Assembly (NCBI GenBank): GCA_026193295.1
Contig: JAPHSB010000053.1
Location: forward strand, 1 to 19,331
Direction of reading: 5' to 3'
From: Lysobacterales bacterium
GTDB lineage: Bacteria > Pseudomonadota > Gammaproteobacteria > Xanthomonadales > SZUA-36
DNA length: 19,331 nt
The position numbers were made by a program, and so were the translations under genes. The notes beneath the pieces were generated by a model. That model was not told the DNA's origin and did no database searches. It saw only the letters and a program-made list of their open reading frames with translations. Shown piece by piece: positions 7,249 to 14,425 of the stretch; position 1 is the first letter of the stretch; each line of letters begins with the position of its first letter.

Positions 7249-9201
7249 TCAGGGATTGACGTTGGAAGCCTGCTGTGGACCCAGGTTTTCCGCCAGGAAC
7301 GATTCCATTCTCCCATAGAAGTCATAGCGGTTTTCTTCCTTGCGGAAACCATGACCCTCGTCCTTTTTGATCATCAACTCGTACTTGACGCCCGCATCCT
7401 CCATCGCATTCTCCATCACCTGCGCATGCCGAATGTTGACGCGCGGATCCCGCAAGCCATAGGCCATGAATACGGGCGCCGTGATCTTGTCGGCGTGGTT
7501 GACTGGTGACCACTCTTCGAGAAACTCCTCTTCCGTTTTCGGGTCGCCAACCATGATCTTCATCTGCTCCTCACCGGCCGCCCAGGAATCGGGGGCTGTC
7601 TTGAACAACAGCGGAAGGTCTGTCACACCCACGTAATTGATGCCGCACTTGTAGAGCTCGGGCGTGTAGGTCAGGCCGGCCATGGCCGCGTAACCGCCGT
7701 AACTGCCACCGTAAATGCAGACACGATCAGCATTGGCAATGCCCTGGTCGATGGCCCACTTGACACCGTCAGTGACGTCATTCTGCATGGCCTGGCCCCA
7801 CTGCTTCCAGCTGGACATGAGGTGGTTCATGCCGAAGCCGACGGAGCCGCGGAAGTTGACCTGCAGCACCGCATAACCGCGATTCGCCAGGAACTGGATT
7901 TCCGGGTTGTAGCCCCAGCCGTCCCGGGCCCAGGGCCCGCCGTGCGGATTGACCACCAGCGGCAGGTTCCTGCCGTCAGTGCCGTTGGGCACGGTCAGGT
8001 AACCGTGCATCTTCATACCGTCGCGTGACTCGAACTCGATGGGCTGCATTTCAGCCATCTGCTGCGGGTCGAGCCAGGGTCTCGAATCCGCCAGCCATTC
8101 CAGCGTGTTGTTCTTGAAATCAAACAAATAGTACTTGGCCGGCTGTCGAGAGTTCTGCGCCACTACCACACCGATCGTCTCGTCGTCGTCCACACTGGTG
8201 ATGGTGTTGACGGTACCCGGAAGCGCCTGGTCGACGGCCAGCATGACATTCTTCCAGCGCTCGTCCAGATAGACTCGCTCTGGCAGGCCAACCATGTAGG
8301 CGACCCCGATCATGTCACGCTTTTTCTCATTCATGATCAGGCCACAGCAATCGATCTCCGGATGCTCGTAGACGAGCTTGCCAAATGTCTTGGTCTTGAA
8401 GTTGTATTCGTAAAGGGCCGCCTTGTCGCGGGCCTCACCTTCGGGCGTGACGTTCGAGGTAACCCAGCCGTTTTCGCCGTCGCCCTTGATCCCCGCCGGA
8501 GAAAAAGTGGGATCGTCGAAACGAACGCGGGTAATGGTTTCCCACTCATCTTTTTCGGCGTCCTTCAGCATCTTGAAGCCCACCTCGAGACCGTCCTGGA
8601 AACCGGCGCCGATCACCTTGCCGTCCCAGTCGGTAAACCATCCGACCACATCGCCGGGATTGCGCTGAACGATCTTGGTGCGGCCGTTCATGATGTTCAT
8701 CCTGAAGAGTTCGGGGTAGGCGGCGCGCCGCTCGTTACTGCTGACAAGCACCCACTCCGGCTCGTCATCGAGCGTGTCGATTACGCTAACGATACGAACC
8801 TTGGCTCGGCCACCGCTCTTGATCGCCACGTCCAGCGGCGTCACCAGCGTGCGCGCCATGCTGCCGTCCGTATTCACTGCGAAAATGCCAAAGGACTCAT
8901 TGCCGTCCTTGTCCATGAAGAACAGGATCCGGTCGTTATTGGCCCACATGAACCCGCTCACGTCCTGCGACGTTACGTTGGTGACAACGCGCGGCTTGCG
9001 GGTTTCAAGGTCCATGACGACGACATTCATGCGCCCGCCAACGTTGGCCAGCGCGCCCAGTTCCTTGCCATTGGGTGACACCTGGAAGCCGGCGAATTGG
9101 GGGTTCTTGAAGAAGGTATCGAGTGGAAGTTTTTCGGCCAGCGCAACCGGGCTGGTGAAGATCGCCAACAGTATGACGCTCAGTGCGGTTCTGTATGCCA
9201 T
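7249..9201 (-). CDS. Exported S9-family prolyl oligopeptidase-like peptidase
   Basis: A 650-residue serine peptidase of family S9 (acylaminoacyl-peptidase/dipeptidyl-aminopeptidase type). The start MAYRTALSVILLAIFTSPVALA is a signal peptide with a likely cut after ALA, so the enzyme acts in the periplasm or beyond. Residues about 30-375 form a beta-propeller-like region with repeated beta segments. The C-terminal alpha/beta-hydrolase domain holds GGSYGGYAAM (Ser500), GLRDPRV (Asp585) and DEGHGF (His617), the complete triad, plus NPHGGPW. The ATG at 9201 has an excellent AGGAGA 8 bases upstream; the frame extends further but that stretch is leader. It stands alone, with its own terminator. Oligopeptide scavenging is the likely role by family. 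Confidence 0.92.
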   Translation of the reverse strand: MAYRTALSVILLAIFTSPVALAEKLPLDTFFKNPQFAGFQVSPNGKELGALANVGGRMNVVVMDLETRKPRVVTNVTSQDVSGFMWANNDRILFFMDKDGNESFGIFAVNTDGSMARTLVTPLDVAIKSGGRAKVRIVSVIDTLDDEPEWVLVSSNERRAAYPELFRMNIMNGRTKIVQRNPGDVVGWFTDWDGKVIGAGFQDGLEVGFKMLKDAEKDEWETITRVRFDDPTFSPAGIKGDGENGWVTSNVTPEGEARDKAALYEYNFKTKTFGKLVYEHPEIDCCGLIMNEKKRDMIGVAYMVGLPERVYLDERWKNVMLAVDQALPGTVNTITSVDDDETIGVVVAQNSRQPAKYYLFDFKNNTLEWLADSRPWLDPQQMAEMQPIEFESRDGMKMHGYLTVPNGTDGRNLPLVVNPHGGPWARDGWGYNPEIQFLANRGYAVLQVNFRGSVGFGMNHLMSSWKQWGQAMQNDVTDGVKWAIDQGIANADRVCIYGGSYGGYAAMAGLTYTPELYKCGINYVGVTDLPLLFKTAPDSWAAGEEQMKIMVGDPKTEEEFLEEWSPVNHADKITAPVFMAYGLRDPRVNIRHAQVMENAMEDAGVKYELMIKKDEGHGFRKEENRYDFYGRMESFLAENLGPQQASNVNP

Positions 9202-9231
9202 CACAGTGTCTCTCCTGGAAATGGGTGCCGC

Positions 9232-9249
9232 AGGCCCCGGCGGGGGCCT
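9232..9249 (-). promoter_or_regulatory. GC hairpin in the S9 peptidase leader
   Basis: AGGCCCC and GGGGCCT form a perfect 7-bp stem with a 4-base loop about 15 bases before the AGGAGA site of the peptidase gene. No T-run follows on either strand, so it is not an ordinary terminator. It could shape the 5' leader or be the remnant end of aspS transcripts. Confidence 0.45.
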
Positions 9250-9275
9250 TGCCGGCTTGATTTGCTCAATTTTGT

Positions 9276-9304
9276 ATTCTAACAAGACTCCTTGCGAAGG
9301 GCAG
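9276..9304 (-). promoter_or_regulatory. Candidate promoter of the S9 peptidase gene
   Basis: TAGAAT on the minus strand (9281-9276) fits a sigma-70 -10 box in an AT-rich patch between aspS and the peptidase gene. The -35 at 17-base spacing (CTGCCC) is poor, so the call is tentative. Confidence 0.3.
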
Positions 9305-9324
9305 TGCTGAAAGTCCCGGTCGGA

Positions 9325-11088
9325 TCACTCTTCGTCCAGGCTGCGAATATGCAACTCCGCCACCTGGGCGTCAGGTATCGTGGACGGTGCGGATGTCAGC
9401 AGGCACTGTGCGGTCGTCGTCTTCGGGAAGGCGATCACGTCGCGGATCGATTCTTCGCCGGACATCAGCGCAGCGATACGGTCGAGCCCGAAGGCGATGC
9501 CACCGTGGGGCGGGCAGCCGTACCGCAGGGCTTCCAACAGGAATCCGAACTTCAGCTGCGCTTCCTCCGGACTGATGCCCAGCAGGCCGAACACCGCCTG
9601 CTGCATCTCCGGCCGGTGAATACGGATCGAGCCGCCGCCGATCTCGGCGCCGTTCAATACCATGTCATAACCCTTGGACAGGGCATGGCCGGGATCTGCG
9701 ATCAGGGACTCCGGATCGGCTTCCAGTGGCGCCGTGAACGGGTGGTGCACGGCCATGTGACGGCCGGATTCCTCATCCCATTCGAACATCGGGAAGCCGG
9801 TAACCCACAGCGGCGCCCAGCCTTCCTGCACCAAACCCAGGTCCTGGCCGACGCGAACCAGCAAGGCGCCCATGAAGGTGCTGACGGTCAGCCACTCACC
9901 GGCGCCGAAAAACAGCAGATCGCCGGTTTCGACAGCGGTGGCGCCAGCGATGCCTTGCCAGGCTCTCTCGTCGAGGAACTTGGCGATAGGCGACTGCAGC
10001 CCTTCCAGGCCCGCCGCCGCATCGTTGACCTTGATCCAGGCCAGGCCGCGGGCACCGTAGCGGCCAATATAATCCGTATATTCGTCGATCTGCTTGCGCG
10101 ACAGCGTGGCGCCGCCAGGCACCCGCAAGGCGGCGACGCGGGAACCGTCGTCATTGGCCGGAGCGGCGAACACCTTGAATTCGACGTGGGCCACGTGCTC
10201 GTCCACGGTGGCGAGGCTCATCGGAATACGCAGGTCCGGCTTGTCGGAGCCATAGCGATCCATGGCTTCGCGCCAGCTCAGCCGCGGGAAGGGATCGGGC
10301 AGATCCACATCCAGCGTGTCCTTGAACACTTCGCGAATCATGCTTTCAGCCAGCGCCTGGATGTCAGGCTCATCGACGAACGCCATCTCGATGTCCAGCT
10401 GGGTGAATTCGGGCTGCCGGTCGGCGCGCAGGTCCTCGTCGCGGAAACAGCGCGCAATCTGGTAGTAGCGGTCCATGCCGGCCATCATCAGCAATTGCTT
10501 GAACAACTGGGGCGACTGCGGCAGGGCGTAATATTGCCCGGCGTGCACCCGGCTGGGAACCAGGTAGTCGCGCGCGCCCTCCGGTGTGGCCTTGGTCAGG
10601 ATAGGCGTCTCGAACTCGGTGAATCCCTTGCCGTCGAGGCTGTGGCGGATCGCCTGGTACATCCGCGCCCGGGTGCGCATGTTGCGCTGCATGCGCGGCC
10701 GGCGCAGGTCCAGGTAGCGGTATTTGAGCCTTACTTCCTCGCCGTCTTCGTCGGTCATCATCAGAGGCATGGGGGCGGACGCATTCAACAACTCCACGCG
10801 GTCAGCGACGACTTCTATCTTGCCGGTCGCCATCGCCTCGTTCCACTGACTCTCGGGCCGCATCCGCACCTGGCCGCCGATACGTACGCAAAACTCGTTG
10901 CGCAGCGCCTCCGCGTCACCGAAAACAGGGCTGTCCGGCTCGACCACCACCTGCACAATGCCCGTATGGTCGCGCAGGCCGATAAAAATCAGGCCGCCCA
11001 GGTCCCGGCGGCGATCCACCCAGCCGCACAGTTGCACGGACTGGTCCGCGAGTCGTTCGGTTACTTGTCCACAAAGATGAGTGCGCAT
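9325..11088 (-). CDS. aspS: Aspartyl-tRNA synthetase
   Basis: A 587-residue bacterial-type class IIb synthetase that charges tRNA-Asp. The N-terminal OB anticodon-binding domain contains LCGWVDRRRDLGGLIF; class II motif 2 is FRDEDLRADRQPEFTQLD; QSPQLFKQLLM marks the aspartate-binding region; the bacterial GAD insertion domain lies in the middle (about 290-420); motif 3 is GIAFGLDRI near the end. Leu30 in RRRDLGG is the residue found in discriminating enzymes such as that of E. coli, where non-discriminating proteobacterial enzymes carry His. This suggests it does not mischarge tRNA-Asn, though no gat genes can be checked here. AGGA precedes the ATG by 9 bases. It lies 63 bases after the FmdB-type gene. 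Confidence 0.97.
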   Translation of the reverse strand: MRTHLCGQVTERLADQSVQLCGWVDRRRDLGGLIFIGLRDHTGIVQVVVEPDSPVFGDAEALRNEFCVRIGGQVRMRPESQWNEAMATGKIEVVADRVELLNASAPMPLMMTDEDGEEVRLKYRYLDLRRPRMQRNMRTRARMYQAIRHSLDGKGFTEFETPILTKATPEGARDYLVPSRVHAGQYYALPQSPQLFKQLLMMAGMDRYYQIARCFRDEDLRADRQPEFTQLDIEMAFVDEPDIQALAESMIREVFKDTLDVDLPDPFPRLSWREAMDRYGSDKPDLRIPMSLATVDEHVAHVEFKVFAAPANDDGSRVAALRVPGGATLSRKQIDEYTDYIGRYGARGLAWIKVNDAAAGLEGLQSPIAKFLDERAWQGIAGATAVETGDLLFFGAGEWLTVSTFMGALLVRVGQDLGLVQEGWAPLWVTGFPMFEWDEESGRHMAVHHPFTAPLEADPESLIADPGHALSKGYDMVLNGAEIGGGSIRIHRPEMQQAVFGLLGISPEEAQLKFGFLLEALRYGCPPHGGIAFGLDRIAALMSGEESIRDVIAFPKTTTAQCLLTSAPSTIPDAQVAELHIRSLDEE

Positions 11089-11101
11089 GAAGGCTATTCC
11101 T

Positions 11102-11124
11102 GGGTTACGGGTTTCGGGTTTCGG
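11102..11124. repeat. Short heptamer tandem repeat in the aspS leader
   Basis: About 3.3 copies of a 7-base unit, GGGTTAC, GGGTTTC, GGGTTTC, GG on the plus strand, ending next to the aspS ribosome binding site. The copy number is too low to be sure it is more than chance. Confidence 0.5.
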
Positions 11125-11151
11125 TCGTTGGGCGCCTGTTGGCGCGGCGGA

Positions 11152-11475
11152 TCAGGCCGCGCTCGGCTTGGGGTCTGTGTTCTTGCTGGCCGTCTTTTTT
11201 GATTCCGCCGGCTTGGCGGTGTCCTTGGATTCGCCAGCCCCGCCGGTCGAAGTGCTGCCGGGGGAGTGGGAATCATGCAGATTCCGCTTGCCGTCCTTCT
11301 TGAAATCGGTTTCGTACCAGCCACCACCCTTGAGGCGAAAGCCGGGGGCAGAGACCAGGCGGCGAAGCTCGGCCGCGCCGCAATCGGGACAGTCGGTCAG
11401 GGGCTCGTCGCTCATGCGCTGGATTTTCTCCAGTTCGTGGCCGCAGGCACTGCATCGGTATTCGTAAATGGGCAT
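11152..11475 (-). CDS. FmdB-family zinc-ribbon protein
   Basis: A 107-residue putative regulatory protein of the FmdB/CxxC_CxxC_SSSS family. The start MPIYEYRCSACGHELEKIQRMSD carries the first Cys pair (C8, C11), and CPDCGAAELRRLVSAPGFRLKGGGWY the second (C29, C32), together forming one zinc ribbon; the GGGWYETDFK segment is typical of the family. The rest is a low-complexity Ser/Thr/Lys/Ala tail (about 70-107), common in these proteins and probably disordered. AGGTG precedes the ATG at 11475. The gene commonly sits just upstream of aspS in gammaproteobacteria, as here; its biochemical role is not established. Confidence 0.9.
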   Translation of the reverse strand: MPIYEYRCSACGHELEKIQRMSDEPLTDCPDCGAAELRRLVSAPGFRLKGGGWYETDFKKDGKRNLHDSHSPGSTSTGGAGESKDTAKPAESKKTASKNTDPKPSAA

Positions 11476-11494
11476 GGCACTACACCTGTCAAAA

Positions 11495-11530
11495 CCGCTC
11501 AAGTATAAGGTAAGACCAGATAAATGGGGA
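11495..11530 (-). promoter_or_regulatory. Candidate promoter of the fmdB-like/aspS unit
   Basis: TATACT on the minus strand (11507-11502) is a near-consensus -10 box placed to give a leader of about 20 bases that includes the AGGTG site. The -35 region (TCCCCA at 17-base spacing) is weak. Confidence 0.35.
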
Positions 11531-11576
11531 CAATGATCCCTTTTTTCCACGGTCATTTTCGCGGCTGTGCCCAATT
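11522..11576. repeat. Imperfect inverted repeat in the divergent intergenic region
   Basis: AAATGGGGACA (11522-11532) and TGTGCCCAATT (11566-11576) are inverted copies matching at 9 of 11 positions. The left half also holds GGGA-CAATGA-TCCC followed by six T, a small terminator-like hairpin on the plus strand. Motifs opening AAATGGGGACA or AAATGGGGTCA followed by a palindrome are common dispersed intergenic repeats in proteobacteria, so this may be a decayed copy. Confidence 0.45.
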
Positions 11577-11629
11577 CACCTCTGATATCATTGGGAGTTT
11601 GAGATAGTCAGATTTCCGGGAGATCATCC

Positions 11630-13306
11630 ATGAGATTCAACAGCCTTTTCGCGTTTACCGCCGTGCTTTTGCTGGCCGCGTGCAAGCCGGCCGAACCGCC
11701 CGCTCCGGCCGAACAGCAGGCCAGCGAACCCGCCAGCAGTGTGCCGGAGCAGCAAGCCGCGGCGCCTTCGCGCTTCGACATTTATGCGACCGTCCGTTTA
11801 ACCGCCGACCTGTCGCGCCTGGACGAGCGACAGAAGCAGATGATCCCGCTGCTTATCGAAGCCTCGCAAATCATGGATGGTCTGTACTGGCTGCAGGCCG
11901 TGGGTGACAAGGACTCGTTCCTCGCCACCATCGACGACCCCCGTGAACGCCGTTTTGCCGAGATCAACTACGGTCCCTGGGACCGGCTTGCCGCGGACCA
12001 GCCATTTATCGAGAGTTATGGGCCGAAGCCGCTGGGGGCGCAGTTCTACCCGGCGGACATGAGTAAGGAAGAGTTCGACGCCTGGCAGCAGGAAGGCAAG
12101 GATGGGCTCTACACGCTGGTGCGCCGCGATGACGCGGGGCGCCTGCTGCTGCAGCCCTACAGCGAGGCTTTCGCACCGCAACTGGCGGCTGCAGCCCAAC
12201 TCTTGCGTGAGGCCGCCGAGCTGGCCAGCAATGCAGAGTTTGCAAACTACCTGCGGATGCGAGCCGATGCCCTGCAGACCGATGATTTCCAGCCCTCGGA
12301 CATGGCCTGGATGGACATGAAGTCCAATCCCATCGAACTGGTCATCGGGCCGATCGAAACCTATGAGGACCAGTTGTTCGGCTACCGCGCCAGCTATGAA
12401 GCCTACGTGCTCATCAAGGACCTGGAGTGGAGCGAGCGATTGGCCCGGTTCGCGCAGTACCTGCCTGAACTGCAGCAGGGCCTGCCGGTACCCGATGCCT
12501 ACAAGCAGGAGACCCCGGGCTCGGACGCCGACCTGAATGCGTATGACGTGGTCTATTACGCCGGTCACTGCAACGCCGGCTCCAAGACCATCGCCATCAA
12601 TCTGCCCAACGACGAGCAGGTTCAGCTGGCCAAGGGCACCCGCCGCCTGCAACTGAAAAACGCCATGCTGGCCAAGTACAACCAGATCCTGGTGCCGCTG
12701 GCCGATGTACTGATCGCCGAGGACCAGCGCGCGCACATCACCTTCGAATCCTTCTTCGGCAACACGATGTTCCACGAAGTGGCGCATGGCCTTGGCATCA
12801 AAAACACGCTGGACGGCAAGAGCACCGTCCGGCAGGCGATGAAAGAGCACGCTTCGGCGCTGGAGGAAGGCAAGGCCGACGTGCTGGGTCTCTATATGGT
12901 GCAGAAACTGCGCGAGAACGGCGAAATCACCGACGGCGAAGCCATGGACGATTACGTCACCTTCCTGGCGGGAATTTTCCGCTCTATCCGCTTCGGCGCC
13001 AGCAGCGCCCATGGCCGCGCCAATATGATCCGCTTCAATTTCTTCGAGCAGGCAGGCGCTTTCAGCCGCGACGAAACCACCGGCACCTATCGCGTGAACC
13101 GGGCCGAATTCGAACAGGCGGTGCAGGCCCTGAGTGCCCGCCTGCTGACGCTGCAGGGCGACGGCGACTATGCCGCCGTCGACGCCTTCGTGGCGGAGAT
13201 GGGGAACGTCAGCCCCGCGCTGCAGGCGGACCTCGACCGGCTGGCCGCGGCAGCCATCCCGGTCGACATCGTGTTCGAGCAGGGTAGTGACGTCCTGGGG
13301 CTTTAG
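11630..13306 (+). CDS. M49-like (DPP III-like) zinc metallopeptidase lipoprotein
   Basis: A 558-residue lipoprotein. The signal MRFNSLFAFTAVLLLAAC ends in a lipobox with Cys18 and no Asp at +2, so outer-membrane sorting is expected; a Pro/Ala/Glu/Gln-rich linker follows to about residue 47. The zinc site is HEVAH (382-386) with a downstream EEGKAD (412-417), the arrangement of dipeptidyl-peptidase III relatives (HEXXGH plus EECRAE), here with the five-residue HEXXH form. Other conserved stretches are NPIELVIGPIETYEDQLFGYRASYEAYVL and FESFFGNTMFHEVAHGLG. GGGAG lies 7 bases before the ATG. It is divergent from the fmdB-like gene and runs directly into proB with a one-base overlap. Substrate unknown; peptide cleavage is inferred from the family. 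Confidence 0.85.
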   Translation: MRFNSLFAFTAVLLLAACKPAEPPAPAEQQASEPASSVPEQQAAAPSRFDIYATVRLTADLSRLDERQKQMIPLLIEASQIMDGLYWLQAVGDKDSFLATIDDPRERRFAEINYGPWDRLAADQPFIESYGPKPLGAQFYPADMSKEEFDAWQQEGKDGLYTLVRRDDAGRLLLQPYSEAFAPQLAAAAQLLREAAELASNAEFANYLRMRADALQTDDFQPSDMAWMDMKSNPIELVIGPIETYEDQLFGYRASYEAYVLIKDLEWSERLARFAQYLPELQQGLPVPDAYKQETPGSDADLNAYDVVYYAGHCNAGSKTIAINLPNDEQVQLAKGTRRLQLKNAMLAKYNQILVPLADVLIAEDQRAHITFESFFGNTMFHEVAHGLGIKNTLDGKSTVRQAMKEHASALEEGKADVLGLYMVQKLRENGEITDGEAMDDYVTFLAGIFRSIRFGASSAHGRANMIRFNFFEQAGAFSRDETTGTYRVNRAEFEQAVQALSARLLTLQGDGDYAAVDAFVAEMGNVSPALQADLDRLAAAAIPVDIVFEQGSDVLGL

Positions 13307-14400
13307 TGTCGATTGGCCCAATGAAGCAACGCGTCGTCGTCAAGATAGGCAGCCAGGTGCTGTGCGACGCCGCTGGCGCGCTGAACCGCGAGGTGATGTC
13401 CAGCCTGGCCGGCCAGGTCGGCGGGTTGGCGGAACAGGGTCACCAGTTGTTGCTGGTCTCCTCCGGCGCGGTCGCCGCCGGTAGCGGCGTGGCCGGCAGC
13501 CGGCTCGACCGGATCGCCGATCCGGTTGCGCGCAAGCAGGTGCTGGCCGCCACGGGCCAGGTCCGGCTGATGGAGTCTTACCGTGCGCTGTTCGAGCAAC
13601 AGGGACTCACGGTCGCGCAGGTCCTGACCAGCAAAAGCGACTTTCAAACCCGCCGCCATTACCTGAACATGCGCGGCTGCATCGAAGCCTTGCTGACGGC
13701 CGGCATCGTGCCGATCGTCAACGAAAACGACGTGGTTGCCATCACCGAGTTGATGTTCACCGACAACGACGAATTGGCCGGACTGCTCGCCGGCATGGTT
13801 AACGCCGACCTGCTGGTCCTGTTGAGCACGGTGCCAGGCGTGTTCGACGGGGATCCAGATGACCCGGCTACGCAGTGCATCGAGACCTGGGACGAGGCCG
13901 TTCACCAGGTCGAGGACATCGTGCAGCGCGGCACCTCGGCGCTGGGCCGCGGCGGCATGCACAGTAAACTGGCGATCGCCCTCAAGACCGCGAAGCTAGG
14001 CACCGAGGTGGTGATTGCCGACGGCTCGGACCCGGACGTGCTGGTCAAGGTCGTCAGTGCGCAGTCGACCGGGACCCGTTTCCCCGCCCAGGGAGAAGCC
14101 TCATCTGCCAAGCGCTGGCTGGCGAGCGCGGACAGCCACGCGACGGGTTGGGTTACGGTCAATGCCGGGGCCGAGGCAGCGCTGCTCGACCGATCGCATC
14201 TGGCGAGCCTGCTGCCGGTCGGGATCGAAGCGGTCGAAGGCCGGTTCAGCAGCGGCGACGTGATCCAGATCCGCAACGCGGCGGGCAAGGTGCTCGGTTG
14301 CGGCAGGGCGCGTTACGACCACGGGGAAGTCAGGCAGCTAATGGGAAAACGTGGACAAAAGCCGCTGGTTCATTACGATTACCTGTATCTCGTGCACTGA
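13306..14400 (+). CDS. proB: Glutamate 5-kinase
   Basis: A 364-residue enzyme that phosphorylates glutamate to gamma-glutamyl phosphate, the first step of proline synthesis. The amino-acid kinase domain covers about residues 1-260 (VVVKIGSQVL, LLLVSSGAVAAG, VNENDVV, FTDNDELAGLLAGMVNADLLVLLSTVPGVFD, and RGGMHSKLAIALKTAKLG). A C-terminal PUA domain follows (WVTVNAGAEAALLDRSHLASLLPVGI onward), as in full-length ProB. Start uncertain: GTG 13306 overlaps the upstream TAG by one base and has GGGG upstream, while ATG 13321 would shorten the protein by five residues but lacks a ribosome site. Feedback inhibition by proline is usual for the family. Confidence 0.95.
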   Translation: MSIGPMKQRVVVKIGSQVLCDAAGALNREVMSSLAGQVGGLAEQGHQLLLVSSGAVAAGSGVAGSRLDRIADPVARKQVLAATGQVRLMESYRALFEQQGLTVAQVLTSKSDFQTRRHYLNMRGCIEALLTAGIVPIVNENDVVAITELMFTDNDELAGLLAGMVNADLLVLLSTVPGVFDGDPDDPATQCIETWDEAVHQVEDIVQRGTSALGRGGMHSKLAIALKTAKLGTEVVIADGSDPDVLVKVVSAQSTGTRFPAQGEASSAKRWLASADSHATGWVTVNAGAEAALLDRSHLASLLPVGIEAVEGRFSSGDVIQIRNAAGKVLGCGRARYDHGEVRQLMGKRGQKPLVHYDYLYLVH

Positions 14401-14425
14401 CCGGCGACCACTCACTCGACCCGAA

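Noticed and set aside
9292..11202. Very long open frame (636 codons) on the plus strand opposite aspS
   Set aside because: aspS on the minus strand is certain by motif and length; the opposite frame is open only because of GC-rich codon bias and has no recognisable domain.
11798..13321. 507-codon minus-strand frame opposite the M49-like gene
   Set aside because: Low-complexity His/Gly/Val/Gln-rich translation typical of antisense shadow; the plus-strand frame has a lipobox and a zinc motif.
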